NCBI RefSeq assembly: GCF_937123735.1
Contig: NZ_CAKZKL010000017.1
Span: 23,133-87,132 of the forward strand
Length of the DNA: 64,000 nt
Source: an uncultured Lentibacter sp.
GTDB taxonomy: Bacteria; Pseudomonadota; Alphaproteobacteria; Rhodobacterales; Rhodobacteraceae
Reading direction: 5' to 3'
The notes beneath the pieces were generated by a model. That model was given only the letters and a program-made list of their open reading frames with translations, made no database searches and had not been told where the DNA came from. Both the position numbers and the translations under genes were made by a program. Of the stretch, positions 1 through 9,700 are shown piece after piece (position 1 is the first letter of the stretch; each line of letters starts with the position of its first letter).

Positions 1-350
1 TGATGTATGATCAGGGCGCGCTTGATGCGGCTTTGGACCTCACAAAAACCTGGGATGCAGAGACCCGTGAGGCGCTGCGCGTGGCGGCCTCAGAGCAGGG
101 ATTGCAGGCCGAGACCCACGGTGTGAAGATGTATGATCTTGCGCGCGAAGTTGTGGCGATTTCAGAGGCGGGCCTGAAGGCGCGCGGCCAGGCAGGGGCG
201 GGCGGGATGATTCCAGATGAGACCCATTTCCTGAGTGCCTTGAAGGAATCCCTGGACAGTGGCGAAGTGCCTGCGGACGAGCTTTTGCGCCGGTTTGAGA
301 GCGATTGGGGCGGTGATATGAGCCGGATTTACGCGGATTATTCCTACTAG
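1..350 (+). CDS. gshA: Glutamate--cysteine ligase, C-terminal fragment (gene runs off the left edge)
   Basis: Only the last roughly 115 codons lie in the window. The enzyme makes gamma-glutamylcysteine, the first step of glutathione synthesis, in the cytosol. The fragment is soluble and helical. Its end, reading WGGDMSRIYADYSY, fits the closing segment of the proteobacterial class of glutamate-cysteine ligases related to plant enzymes, as I remember that family. The ATP-grasp-like catalytic core lies outside the window, so the call rests on the tail alone. A C5-A5-G8 run about 30 bases after the stop could form a weak terminator. The next gene is convergent (plsY). Confidence 0.55.
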   Translation, partial: MYDQGALDAALDLTKTWDAETREALRVAASEQGLQAETHGVKMYDLAREVVAISEAGLKARGQAGAGGMIPDETHFLSALKESLDSGEVPADELLRRFESDWGGDMSRIYADYSY

Positions 351-362
351 CGCACGGTCGGG

Positions 363-482
363 TTAACGCGGTTTGCTGCCCCCAAAAAGGGGGGGGTGAA
401 AAGCGTGCACACTGCGTGCACCATGCGTGCACCGGGTGATGCCGGTCAAATTTAAGGGAAAATTAATGAATGCAGCGTGCGC
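363..482. promoter_or_regulatory. Copy 1 of a phased GCGTGCAC triple-repeat element
   Basis: Three direct copies of GCGTGCAC lie at 403-410, 414-421 and 425-432, so the period is 11 bp, one helical turn. GTGA precedes the first copy by three bases. After exactly 42 bp of AT-richer DNA comes GCGTGCGC at 475-482. The spacer holds TTAA-N7-TTAA (TTAA, GGGAAAA, TTAA), which matches the CtrA box of alphaproteobacteria. A second element with the same layout lies at 36533-36653. It sits between two convergent genes, so it does not serve an obvious neighbouring promoter. Confidence 0.6.
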
Positions 483-509
483 AGCTCGCAGGTTGCATAT
501 CGGCGGCGC

Positions 510-1115
510 TCAATTCTTGCCGAATTTGGGCTCGGTTCCGGCGCGCAGCCTGTCGATATTGGCGCGGTGGGTGAAGAACACCAGCACGGTGAGCGCCATG
601 CCGAGCAGCAGGATTGTTTGTGCGCCCAATGCGGCCATCCAGACGGTTGATGCACTGGCTGCGGTGATCGCGGCCAGCGAGGAGATCCGCCAGAGCGCGA
701 AGGCGGCCAGCCATGTGGCGCAGCAGGCGAGGCCGACCAGCGGGTTGAGCGCGAGCAGCAGGCCGAAGAATGTGGCCACCCCCTTGCCGCCCTTGAACCG
801 CAGCCAGAGCGGAAAGCAATGTCCAAAAAAGGCCATGAGACCTGCGAGCTGTGCAGCATCTTCGCCCGCCAGTGCGCGCGCCAGCAGGACGGCCACGGCG
901 GCTTTGCCCCCGTCAAGCAGAAGGGTCAGCAGCGCGGCTGTCTTGTTGCCGGTGCGCAAAACATTGGTCGCGCCGATGTTGCCCGAGCCGATGCTACGCA
1001 GATCACCTAGGTTCATCACGCGGCTGAGCAGCATCCCGAAGGGCACGGAGCCAAGCAGATAACCAAGGAGCGCCCAGAGCGCGAGAATGGCAGCGGACTG
1101 TTCTATCAGGGGCAT
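510..1115 (-). CDS. plsY: Acyl-phosphate:glycerol-3-phosphate acyltransferase PlsY
   Basis: PlsY is an integral membrane enzyme that moves an acyl group from acyl-phosphate to glycerol-3-phosphate, the first step of phospholipid synthesis. The 201-residue protein has the usual length and hydrophobic profile of about five membrane segments. It carries the family signature GSVPFG near residue 22, then SGNIGATNV near residue 43, then a DGGK segment, followed by a second conserved loop FKGGKGVAT near residue 108. Its start overlaps the stop of the dihydroorotase-like gene upstream (TGATG), so the two are probably co-transcribed with pyrB. Confidence 0.93.
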   Translation of the reverse strand: MPLIEQSAAILALWALLGYLLGSVPFGMLLSRVMNLGDLRSIGSGNIGATNVLRTGNKTAALLTLLLDGGKAAVAVLLARALAGEDAAQLAGLMAFFGHCFPLWLRFKGGKGVATFFGLLLALNPLVGLACCATWLAAFALWRISSLAAITAASASTVWMAALGAQTILLLGMALTVLVFFTHRANIDRLRAGTEPKFGKN

Positions 1116-2386
1116 CAGCCGAAGACCTTTTTGCCGGCAACATAAGTTGCCATCACCTTACCTTGCAGGCGCTGCCCGTCAAAGGGGGTGTTTTTGGATT
1201 TGGACAAGAGCGTTGCGCGGTCAAGCACGAAGGGTTTGTTTGGGTCAAACAGCACCAGATCGGCGGGGGCGCCTTTGCTCAGGCGGCCTGCGGGCAGGCC
1301 GAGGCGCTTGGCGGGGTTGAGCGCGAGGGCGCGGAAGAGCTGCGCCAGCGTGAGCCCGCCCGCGTGGACAAGGCGCATGGCGGCGGGCAGCAATGTTTCC
1401 AGAGCGACGGCGCCGGAGGCGGCTTCCTCAAAGGGCAGGCGCTTGCTTTCTTCATCTTGCGGGGTGTGCATGGAGCTGATCGTGTCAATCAGGCCGGAGG
1501 CCACGGCCTCCAGCGTGGCGAGGCGGTCATCCTCGCTGCGCAGGGGCGGCTTGAGTTTGAAAAAGCTGCGGTAGTCGGCCACGTCGAGCTCGTTGAGGGT
1601 GAGGTGGTGGATGGAGGTGCCGGCGGTGATGTCCAGCCCGTTGCGTTTGGCGCGCGTGAGCGCGGGCAGGGCGCGGGCGGTTGTGATCTGGTCGGCGTGA
1701 TAGCGTGCGCCGGTCATTTCCAGGAGCGCGATGTCGCGGTCAAGGCCCATGCGCTCGGCCATGGGCGAAACGGCGGGCAGGCCGCGCAGGGTGGCGAATT
1801 TGCCGGAGGTGACGGCGGCGCCTTGCGAGAGGATGGGCTCTTGCGGGTGGCCGATGACCAGCGCGCCGAGGCTTCTGGCGTAGGTGAGCGCCCGTTGGAA
1901 GACTTTGGTGTTGGTCACCACGGCGTCGCAATCGGAAAACCCCACGGCCCCGGCATCGAGCAGAAAGCCGATCTCTGTCATCTCGCGGCCCTCGCGCCCT
2001 TTGGTGAGCGCGGCGAGGGGCAGGACATTGACGGCGCTGTCTTCATTGGCGCGGCGCTTGACGAACTCCAGCGCCTCGGGCGTGTCGATGGCGGGGGAAG
2101 TGTCGGGGCGGATGGCCATGGTTGTCACGCCACCAGCGGCGGCGGCGCGGGCGGCGGAGGCATAGCTTTCTTTGTGGCGCTCGCCCGGCTCGCCGATCTT
2201 GACGCCAATATCGACTATGCCCGGCGCGAGGCAAAAGCCCTGACAATCGCGCTGCTCGTCAGCCCCTTGCGGGGCTGCCTCGCGACCTTTGGCGAGAATT
2301 GTTCCGTTTTCAACCAGCAGCCAGCCATTGTGTTCGCTCTGGGTTTCAGGGTCGATCAGCTGGGCGTTGGTGAAGAGGGTTTTCAT
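1115..2386 (-). CDS. pyrC: Dihydroorotase homologue, probably a non-catalytic (pseudo-)dihydroorotase
   Basis: The 423-residue protein has the overall layout of class I dihydroorotases of the amidohydrolase superfamily, ending in the usual NPAKRLGL and GAPADLVLFD segments. The metal-binding residues are missing. The D-x-H-x-H motif reads DIGVKIGEPG, with Gly61 and Lys63 in place of the two histidines, and the later D-H-A-P-H segment reads SSMHTPQ. The family is known to include inactive partners (PyrC' or PyrX) that support aspartate carbamoyltransferase assembly, and pyrB lies one gene upstream here. I infer that role rather than catalysis; a true PyrC should then exist elsewhere in the genome. 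Annotation pipelines will probably still call it dihydroorotase. Confidence 0.85.
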   Translation of the reverse strand: MKTLFTNAQLIDPETQSEHNGWLLVENGTILAKGREAAPQGADEQRDCQGFCLAPGIVDIGVKIGEPGERHKESYASAARAAAAGGVTTMAIRPDTSPAIDTPEALEFVKRRANEDSAVNVLPLAALTKGREGREMTEIGFLLDAGAVGFSDCDAVVTNTKVFQRALTYARSLGALVIGHPQEPILSQGAAVTSGKFATLRGLPAVSPMAERMGLDRDIALLEMTGARYHADQITTARALPALTRAKRNGLDITAGTSIHHLTLNELDVADYRSFFKLKPPLRSEDDRLATLEAVASGLIDTISSMHTPQDEESKRLPFEEAASGAVALETLLPAAMRLVHAGGLTLAQLFRALALNPAKRLGLPAGRLSKGAPADLVLFDPNKPFVLDRATLLSKSKNTPFDGQRLQGKVMATYVAGKKVFG

Positions 2387-2389
2387 GGC

Positions 2390-2809
2390 TCACTCCTGTC
2401 CGCTCAGAGCGGCATCGCGGGTTTGAAGGATCTGTGCGGCGCCTGCGGCGGGGTCGGGTTGGTATTTGATGAGGTATTTGTCGCCTGTGCGGGTGATCAC
2501 TTGCAGGGCGGAGAACACATGGCGGGCATCGGCCACCTCGGCCAGCGGGATCACCCGTTTGTCCGGGGCGATGAGCTGTGTCTCTGTGAGGGTCCAGACC
2601 ATGGCGAGCTGTTCGCGCATGGCATAGGCCCCGCGCGCGCTGATGGCGAGGAGCGAGCCGACAACCCCTGTCCAGGGGTGCGGGTTGTCAAGGGCGATGA
2701 GCAGAGCCGACAGCAGCAGCGCCCCGAGGGCGGCCAGCAGCACATGCTCGCGGATGTAGGTGCCGCGGTTGGGTGTAAAAACGGCGAGGGCTGCGGCGTG
2801 GCTAGGCAT
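2390..2809 (-). CDS. Small membrane protein with a PH-like tail, in the pyrB group
   Basis: This 139-residue protein has two adjacent hydrophobic segments (about residues 23-41 and 45-62) and then a basic, beta-rich tail. The tail runs from [13 protein letters not shown] through [25 protein letters not shown], which resembles bacterial PH-like (YcxB or DUF304-style) domains on membrane anchors. Its start overlaps the pyrB stop by a few bases and its stop lies three bases before the dihydroorotase-like start, so it is translated as part of that operon. I do not recognise a characterised homologue, and no link to pyrimidine synthesis is visible beyond position. Confidence 0.7.
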   Translation of the reverse strand: MPSHAAALAVFTPNRGTYIREHVLLAALGALLLSALLIALDNPHPWTGVVGSLLAISARGAYAMREQLAMVWTLTETQLIAPDKRVIPLAEVADARHVFSALQVITRTGDKYLIKYQPDPAAGAAQILQTRDAALSGQE

Positions 2810-3758
2810 AGGATTCGTCCGCCGCTGTGCGGCTGCGCTGGGCCCGGGCCAGGAGGTCCATGGCGGCCATGCGCACCGCGACGCCCATTTCGACCTGTTC
2901 CTGGATCACGCTTCGGGTGACGTCATCGGCGATGTCGCCGTCGATCTCGACGCCGCGGTTCATGGGGCCGGGGTGCATCACGATGGCGTCGGGTTTGGCA
3001 TGGGCGAGCTTCTCGGCTGTGAGACCGAAGCGGTGGTAATATTCGCGCTCAGACGGGATAAAGCCGCCGTCCATCCGCTCTTTTTGGAGCCTGAGCATCA
3101 TCACCACATCAACGTCTGCAAGGCCCTCGCGCATGTCGTCAAAGACCTCGACGCCGAATTCTGAAATCTGGCTGGGCATGAGCGTGGGCGGGCCGATCAG
3201 GCGGACGCGGTTTTCCATCTTGCCGAGCAGCATGATATTGCTGCGCGCCACGCGGGAGTGGGCGATATCGCCGCAGATGGCAATGGAGAGGCGGTGCAGG
3301 CGGCCCTTGGCGCGGCGGATGGTGAGTGCATCAAGAAGCGCTTGTGTGGGGTGTTCGTGGCGGCCATCTCCGGCATTGAGCACGGCGCAATTGACCTTTT
3401 GGGCCAGCAGATCGACAGCGCCGGAATGCGGGTGGCGCACCACCAGAAGATCCGGGTGCATGGCGTTGAGCGAGAGGGCGGTATCGACCAGGGTTTCGCC
3501 CTTTTTGATCGAGCTGGCGCCCATGGCCATGTTCATCACATCCGCCCCAAGCCGCTTGCCTGCGAGTTCAAAAGAGGCCTGCGTGCGGGTTGAGTTCTCA
3601 AAGAACATGTTGATTTGCGTCAGCCCCGCGAGGGCTTCGGAGTGTTTGTTGGCAGAGCGGTTGAGCGCCACATAGGCGTCGGCCAGATCGAGCAGGGTGG
3701 TGATATCTGATTGCGAGAGCTGTTCGATTCCCAGCAGGTGACGATGTGCAAAGCCCAT
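2802..3758 (-). CDS. pyrB: Aspartate carbamoyltransferase catalytic subunit
   Basis: PyrB condenses carbamoyl phosphate with aspartate in de novo pyrimidine synthesis. The 318-residue product shows the carbamoyl-phosphate loop [13 protein letters not shown], the VVRHPHSGA segment, the [16 protein letters not shown] motif and the late [11 protein letters not shown] motif, all typical of an active enzyme. A longer reading frame begins 84 bases upstream, but the start [10 protein letters not shown] has a strong GAGAGGAG site a few bases before it and fits the family, so I use it. No regulatory subunit gene pyrI is present. The inactive dihydroorotase-like protein two genes on may be its structural partner. 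Confidence 0.95.
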   Translation of the reverse strand: MGFAHRHLLGIEQLSQSDITTLLDLADAYVALNRSANKHSEALAGLTQINMFFENSTRTQASFELAGKRLGADVMNMAMGASSIKKGETLVDTALSLNAMHPDLLVVRHPHSGAVDLLAQKVNCAVLNAGDGRHEHPTQALLDALTIRRAKGRLHRLSIAICGDIAHSRVARSNIMLLGKMENRVRLIGPPTLMPSQISEFGVEVFDDMREGLADVDVVMMLRLQKERMDGGFIPSEREYYHRFGLTAEKLAHAKPDAIVMHPGPMNRGVEIDGDIADDVTRSVIQEQVEMGVAVRMAAMDLLARAQRSRTAADESYA

Positions 3759-3786
3759 GGGCGCAGCTCCTCTCAAAATTGTTGCG

Positions 3787-3815
3787 CTTATAAGCCTTGG
3801 GGCCTTCTGGCGCAA
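3787..3815 (-). promoter_or_regulatory. Sigma-70-type promoter for the pyrB operon
   Basis: On the minus strand TTGCGC (3815-3810) is followed after 17 bases by TATAAG (3792-3787), about 30 bases before the pyrB start codon. Spacing and both hexamers fit a housekeeping promoter. It lies in the 106-bp divergent gap shared with the uracil-DNA glycosylase gene. Confidence 0.55.
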
Positions 3816-3864
3816 TCGGTCATTCGCTGTTTTGGCGGCCAACGCGATGGGGTAGAGTTGGCTT

Positions 3865-4632
3865 ATGGAATCGGCATCAGAGTATCATGCGTGGCGCGAA
3901 GCGCTGGAGTGGCAGGTCGCATTTGGCGCCGATGAGGCGCTGAGCGAGGCCCCTGTGAACCGCTTTGAGCTTGCCGAAAAACCAAAGCCAAAGCCAGCGC
4001 CCGTGCCGGCGGTGGCCCCCGCGAATGTGCATGTGGAGGCGCTCAAGATTGACGCCGTGGCCGAGGCGCAGAAGGCGGCAGACGCGGCGCAAGACCTGGC
4101 CCAGCTGCGCAGAGCGCTGGCGGCCTTTGAGCATTGCGAGCTCAAGCGCGGGGCGCGCAACCTTGTTTTCGCCGATGGCACCGAGGGCGCGCGGCTGATG
4201 GTCATTGGCGAGGCCCCCGGGCGCGAGGAAGACCGTGCGGGCCTGCCCTTTGTTGGGCCGGCGGGGCAGCTGTTGGACAAGATGCTGGGCGCGATTGCAC
4301 TGCGCCGGGAGGCGGATGTTTACCTGAGCACTGTCTTGCCCTGGCGGCCGCCGCATAACCGCGAGCCAAGCTCCGAAGAGATTGCCATGATGCGCCCTTT
4401 CGTGGCCAGGCATGTGGCGCTGGCCAAGCCTGACATGCTTGTCTTGATGGGCAATATCGCGTGTGATGTCGGGCTGGGGGAGCGTGGCGTGACGCGGCTC
4501 AGGGGGCGTTGGACGCAGGCCTTCGGGCTGCCAGCGCTGCCGATGTTTGAACCTGAGCGGCTGCTGCGCGAGCCCCTGCGCAAGCGGGAGGCTTGGGCAG
4601 ATTTGCTGGAACTCAAGGCGAGGTTGACATGA
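3865..4632 (+). CDS. Uracil-DNA glycosylase, family 4-like, lacking cluster cysteines and the motif-B histidine
   Basis: Family 4 glycosylases remove uracil from DNA. Residues 1-80 form an Ala/Pro-rich extension. The core starts near residue 85 and contains motif A as [20 protein letters not shown] (115-134), a very close match. Other key positions differ from textbook family 4. Only Cys91 remains of the first cysteine pair, the usual K-C-R-P-P reads PWRPP (159-163), and the His-Pro of motif B reads FEPERLL (228-234) with Glu229 where His is expected. Loss of the iron-sulphur cysteines may be normal for alphaproteobacterial members; loss of the histidine looks odder. It overlaps moaB by ATGA. 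Confidence 0.75.
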   Translation: MESASEYHAWREALEWQVAFGADEALSEAPVNRFELAEKPKPKPAPVPAVAPANVHVEALKIDAVAEAQKAADAAQDLAQLRRALAAFEHCELKRGARNLVFADGTEGARLMVIGEAPGREEDRAGLPFVGPAGQLLDKMLGAIALRREADVYLSTVLPWRPPHNREPSSEEIAMMRPFVARHVALAKPDMLVLMGNIACDVGLGERGVTRLRGRWTQAFGLPALPMFEPERLLREPLRKREAWADLLELKARLT

Positions 4633-5171
4633 GCAAGATTGACGAGAGCAAAGATTTCATCCCCGTGCGCATTGCGGTGTTGACCGTGAGCGACACCCGC
4701 GCGCCAGACGAGGATCGCTCGGGCGATGTGCTGGTTGGGCGGCTCACGGCGGCGGGGCATGACCTTGCCGCGCGCAAGATTATCCGCGACGAGCGCGGCG
4801 AAATTGCCGAGCAGCTGCGCGCATGGGTGGCCAGCGGGGAGGTGGATGTGATCATTTCCACCGGTGGCACCGGGTTGACGGGGCGAGATGTGACCGTTGA
4901 GGCGCATCGGGATGTCTATGAAAAGGAAATTGACGCTTTCGGCACGCTGTTTACCATGATCAGCTTTGGCAAGATCGGCACAAGCGCGGTTCAGAGCCGC
5001 GCCACCGCAGGTGTGGCGGGGGGCTGTTATCTCTTTGCGCTGCCCGGCAGCCCGGGGGCCTGCAAGGACGGCTGGGACGACATCCTCAAATGGCAGCTCG
5101 ATTACCGCCACCGGCCTTGCAACTTTGTCGAGATCATGCCGCGGCTGGAAGAGCATAAGCGGCGCAAGTGA
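4629..5171 (+). CDS. moaB: Molybdenum cofactor biosynthesis protein B
   Basis: MoaB belongs to the MogA/MoaB family that binds molybdopterin and, in many bacteria, adenylylates it before molybdenum insertion. The 180-residue protein has the family motifs VLTVSDTR near residue 19, IISTGGTGLTGRDVT near residue 80, and the FALPGSPGACKDGWDDI segment near residue 144. The chosen ATG overlaps the stop of the glycosylase gene (ATGA), which argues against the upstream in-frame alternative. The rest of the window's cofactor genes (fdhD, mobA, mobB-moeA) lie 13 kb away. Confidence 0.93.
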   Translation: MSKIDESKDFIPVRIAVLTVSDTRAPDEDRSGDVLVGRLTAAGHDLAARKIIRDERGEIAEQLRAWVASGEVDVIISTGGTGLTGRDVTVEAHRDVYEKEIDAFGTLFTMISFGKIGTSAVQSRATAGVAGGCYLFALPGSPGACKDGWDDILKWQLDYRHRPCNFVEIMPRLEEHKRRK

Positions 5172-5305
5172 GCGCTCCGGGCGCGCGGCGCAAGACTGCG
5201 GGAGCAAAAATTGAAAAGAATTTCGACTGAAATCCCCGGCGCGTGCGTATATAGCCCAAAGGGGCTCTGTTTGCGGGGCTGAGCATCATGTCAAAGGGAC
5301 GATAA

Positions 5306-6769
5306 ATGAGGTTTTTGCAGCGTGGATTGACGGGGCTGTCTCTTCTGGCGGTGACGCTTGGGCTTCTGACCTTCGGGGCGATTCTGGTGCGAGGCGCGAT
5401 TGAAGACCGCATGGGCCGCGAAGCGCGGGTGCCGACTGCGCGGGAGCGGGTTTTCTCTGTGAATGCAGAGCGGGTGGTTGCGCAGACCCTGCGCCCGGTG
5501 ATCAGCGCCTATGGCGAAGTGCAAAGCCTGCGACGGCTTGAAATTCGTCCGGCTGTGGGGGGCATGATTGTTTACATGAGCCCGCAGTTTGTTGCGGGCG
5601 GGCGGTTTGCGGCGGGCGAGGTCATGCTGCGCATTGATGCCGCAGATGCCGAGGCGGCGCGCGCGCGCGCGCAGGCCGACCTGCTGGATGCAGAGGCCGA
5701 GGCCCGCGATGCGGCCCGCGCGCTTGTTTTGGCGCGCGACGAGCTGGCCAACGCCGAGGAACAGACGGCCCTGCGCGAGCGGGCCTTGGTGCGCCAGAAG
5801 GATTTGAAGGCGCGCAATGTGGGCACGGATGCGGCGGTGGAGGCTGCGGAGATTGCGGCCAGCGCGGCCAAAGCGGCGGTTTTGACCCGCCGTCAGGCCT
5901 TGGCGCAGGCCGAGGCGCGGGTGGACAGCTCGGCAACCCGTCTGGCGCGTGCGCGCCTTCAGCTGGACGAGGCCGAGCGGCGGCTTGCGGAGACGCAGAT
6001 CACTGCGCGCTTTGATGGTGTTCTGGCCAGCGTCAACGCGGTGGAGGGCCGTTTGGTCACCCCCGGCGAGCGGTTGGGGGAGTTGGTTGATCCGGAGGCG
6101 CTGGAGGTGGCGTTCCGGCTGTCCACTCAGGATTTTGCACGGCTCTTGGCCCCTGATGGCCGTTTGCGGCGCGCCGAGTTGCGGGCTGTTTCCGATGATT
6201 TCGGGGTGAATCTGGAGGCGACGGGCACTGTCAGCCGCGCGGGGGCTGCCAATACGGATGGCGAGACCGGGCGGGCGCTGTTTGCGCAGCTGGACAGGGC
6301 GCAGGGCTTCAAGCCCGGCGATTTTGTGGCCGTGCAGATTGTGGAAGCGCCTCTGGAGGCGGTGGCCCGGATTGCCGCGACGGCGGTGGGCGTGGATTCG
6401 GGGGTGCTGGCCATTGGGCCGGAGGGGCGGCTGGAGCTTGTGCCTGTGGCGGTGCTGCGTCGGCAGGGCGACAGTGTGATCATCCGCGCACCCGAGCTTG
6501 AGGGGCGGCTGATTGTCTCCAAGCGCACGCCGCTTTTGGGCGCGGGCATCAGCGTGAGCGCTGTGGAGGCCGGGGCGGCGGCCCCCGCAGAGGCGGCGGC
6601 GCCTGAGATGATCGAGCTGAGCGAGGCGCGGCGTGCCAAGTTGCTGGCGGCTGTGCAGGCCAATAAATTCATGCCCAAGGATGTGCAGGAGCGGCTGCTC
6701 AAGCAGCTGCGCGCGCCCAAGGTTCCGGCAAAGATGGTTGAGCGGATTGAAAGCCGCATGGGGGGCTGA
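5306..6769 (+). CDS. RND efflux transporter periplasmic adaptor subunit
   Basis: Membrane-fusion proteins of this kind link an inner-membrane RND pump to an outer-membrane channel. The 487-residue protein begins with one hydrophobic segment (about residues 10-30) that anchors or exports it. It then has a barrel-sandwich half near residue 65, a long Ala/Glu/Arg-rich coiled coil (about 105-225), the returning half TQITARFDGVLASVNAVEGRLV-like segment (about 230-250) and a beta-barrel. The C-terminal 60 residues carry an Ala/Pro linker and a charged helix not usual in short adaptors. The pump gene starts two bases after the stop. No outer-membrane factor gene lies nearby, so it probably uses a shared TolC-like channel. 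Confidence 0.88.
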   Translation: MRFLQRGLTGLSLLAVTLGLLTFGAILVRGAIEDRMGREARVPTARERVFSVNAERVVAQTLRPVISAYGEVQSLRRLEIRPAVGGMIVYMSPQFVAGGRFAAGEVMLRIDAADAEAARARAQADLLDAEAEARDAARALVLARDELANAEEQTALRERALVRQKDLKARNVGTDAAVEAAEIAASAAKAAVLTRRQALAQAEARVDSSATRLARARLQLDEAERRLAETQITARFDGVLASVNAVEGRLVTPGERLGELVDPEALEVAFRLSTQDFARLLAPDGRLRRAELRAVSDDFGVNLEATGTVSRAGAANTDGETGRALFAQLDRAQGFKPGDFVAVQIVEAPLEAVARIAATAVGVDSGVLAIGPEGRLELVPVAVLRRQGDSVIIRAPELEGRLIVSKRTPLLGAGISVSAVEAGAAAPAEAAAPEMIELSEARRAKLLAAVQANKFMPKDVQERLLKQLRAPKVPAKMVERIESRMGG

Positions 6770-6771
6770 GG

Positions 6772-9700
6772 ATGCGGGGTCCGGGTTTGATCGGCGCGCT
6801 GATCTCTTATTTTACCCGCCACAGGACGGTGGCCAATTTGCTGTTGGTCAGCCTGATTGTGGCCGGTCTTGTGGCGATGCCGCGGATGCGGGCGCAGTTC
6901 TTTCCCGATGTGATTATTGACAATGTGTCGGTCACGGTTGCCTGGGAGGGCGCAGGGGCGGAAGATGTGGACCGTGGCGTGGTGCAGGTGCTTGAGCCGG
7001 CGCTGCTTGCCGTGGAGGGGGTGGCGGAGGCCAGCTCCACCTCACGCGAGGGGCGCGCGCGGATTGATCTGGATTTTGAGCCGGGCTGGGATATGGCACG
7101 GGCCGCCGATGATGTGCAGGCGGCGGTGGACTTTGTCACGCTGCTGCCTGAGGAAGCCGACGAGCCCAAGGTAGAGCGCGGTGTCTGGCGCGACCGGGTG
7201 ACCGATGTTGTCATCACCGGGCCGGTGGGCGCGGAGCAGCTGGCGCGCTTTGCCGATGAATTTGTGGCGCGCCTCTTTCAGGCCGGTGTGACACGCACCA
7301 CCATTCGCGGGGTGTCCGGGCAGAAGACCAATGTGATTGTGCCCACCCGCAGCTTGATGGAACATGACATCAGTTTTGCCCAGATCGCGGCGGCCATTGC
7401 CGAAGAGGTCAAGGCTGACCCGGCTGGCAATGTCACCGGCGCCAATGCGCGGCTGCGCACCGGGGTTGAAAAGCGCAGCCCCGAACAGCTTGCCCAGATC
7501 GTGATCAAGGCGCTGGAGGATGGCTCCAAGCTTACCATCGGCGATGTGGCGCAGATCGAGGTTGAGGGCGCGCTGCGCGGAGAAAGCTATTTTGTGGGCG
7601 AAAACCCGGCGATCTCGGTGCGGGTGGACCGTTCGGCCAGTGGCGATGCGATCGGGATTCAGCGGCAGGTCGAGGATGTGGCGGCGAAGCTGGAAGCGAC
7701 CCTGCCACCCGGGGTGTCGGTGGATCTGATCCGCACCCGGGCCGAGGCCATCACCGGGCGGCTGGACATTCTGCTGGACAACGGGCTTGTGGGCCTCGCA
7801 TTGGTTGTGGCGCTGTTGTTCCTGTTTCTCAATGCGCGCACGGCCTTCTGGGTGGCGGCAGGTATTCCTGTGGCCATGCTCGCCGCTGTGGCGCTGATGT
7901 TTGCCTGGGGGCTGACGATCAATATGATCTCGCTCTTTGCGCTGATCATCACCTTGGGGATAGTGGTGGATGACGCCATTGTGGTGGGCGAGCACGCGGA
8001 TGCGCGGCTCAGGAAATATGGCGAGGGGCCTGTGGAGGCCGCCGAGAACGCCGCAAGGCGCATGGCCATGCCTGTCTTTTCGGCCACGCTGACCACGGTG
8101 ATTGCCTTTTTTGCGCTCACCTTTGTGGAGGGGCGCTTTGGCGACCTTATTTCGGACATCCCCTTTACAGTGGTTGTGGTGCTGCTCGCGAGCCTTGTGG
8201 AGTGTTTTCTCATTCTGCCCAACCATATGGCGCATTCTCTCAAACACGCGTTTGTAGATCATTGGTATGATTTGCCCAGCCGCTTTGTGAACCGTGGCTT
8301 TGAATATCTGCGCGAGCGCTGGTTCCGCCCATTGATGGGCTGGGTGATCCGGCTGCGCTACCCTGTATTTGCCGCTGTTGTTGTGGTGTTGGCGGGGCAG
8401 GTGGCCTTGTTTGTGCGCGGCGATGTGCAGTGGCGCTTTTTCAACGCGCCAGAGCGCTCCTCGATTTCGGGGAATTTCGCGATGGTTCCCGGTGCGAGCC
8501 GTGAGGACACCTTCGAGGTGATGCGGCTTTTGCAAAAGACTGTCGACGAGCTGGGCGCGGAATATGCCGAAAAGCACGGTGGGGTGAACCCGATTGACTA
8601 TGTGCTGGCGCAGGTGGGTGGCAACACCTGGCCGCCTTTGGCGGGGGCAGACACCAAGGAGCCCGACGAGCTTGGCGCGGTGGCGATTGAGCTGATTGAC
8701 GCAGATTTGCGGCCCTATTCGAGCTTTGCCTTTTTGGCCGAGCTGCAAGACCGCCTGCCCAGCCATCCGCTTTTGGAAACGGTGAGCTTTCGCGGCTGGC
8801 GTTCGGGGCCGGGGGGCAGTGCGCTGGACGTGCAGTTCTTTGGCGCAGAGGCGAGCACGCTGAAGGCCGCCAGCGAAGCGCTGAAAGAGGCTGTGGCGCA
8901 ATACCCGGAAGTGAGTGGCGTGGAGGACGATCTGGCCTATGACAAGGGCGAGTTTGTGCTGGATCTCAATGCGCGCGGACAGGCGCTGGGCTTTACCATT
9001 GACGGGGTGGGGCGCGAGCTGCGCCACCGTCTCAGCGGGCTGGAAGCGGCCACTTATCCGGACGGTGCCCGCTCGGCGAGCATTCGTGTGGAGCTGCCCG
9101 AGGCGGAGGTGACGGCCGATTTCATCTATCGCACCCAGCTGCGGGCGCAGGATGGCAATTATGTGGCGCTCAGCGATATTGTGAGCCTGCGCGAACAGGC
9201 GGGCTTCTCGACCATCCGGCGCGAAAACGGGCTGCGCACGGTTTCTGTGACGGGGGATATTTCCGAAGATGACGCCGACCGCGCCGCCGAGATCATGCTG
9301 GCGCTGGAAGAGACCATTCTGCCCGAAATTGCCGCGCGCTATCAGGTGGAGTGGCGGCTGGCGGGGCTGTCTGAGCAGGAAGATGCGTTTCTCAATGATG
9401 CGCTGACCGGCTTTATCCTGTGCCTTGTCGGGATCTACCTTGTGCTTGCTTGGGTCTTTGCCAGCTGGACGCGGCCGGCTGTGGTGATGGCCATTATTCC
9501 CTTCGGGCTTGTGGGCACGATTTATGGCCATGCGGCTTGGGATGTGCCCTTGAGCATGTTCACGGTTGTGGGCCTGCTGGGGATGACCGGGATCATCATC
9601 AACGACTCGATTGTTTTGATCACCACCATTGATGACTATGCCGAGGAGCGCGGGTTGATTCCCTCGATTGTGGATGGCGCGGTGGACCGGCTGCGCCCGG

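Noticed and set aside
427..1062. A plus-strand frame beginning inside the phased repeat element, antisense to plsY
   Set aside because: PlsY motifs on the other strand are clear; the plus translation has no domain. A transcript could still start here, but a protein is not supported.
1163..2920. A plus-strand frame of 585 codons over the dihydroorotase-like gene
   Set aside because: Glycine/alanine-rich translation antisense to a well-supported gene, running across three genes.
7042..9531. A minus-strand frame of 829 codons opposite the RND pump gene
   Set aside because: It is the mirror of a high-GC coding strand: the pump frame has clear RND motifs, while the antisense translation is rich in His, Arg and Gln without domains.
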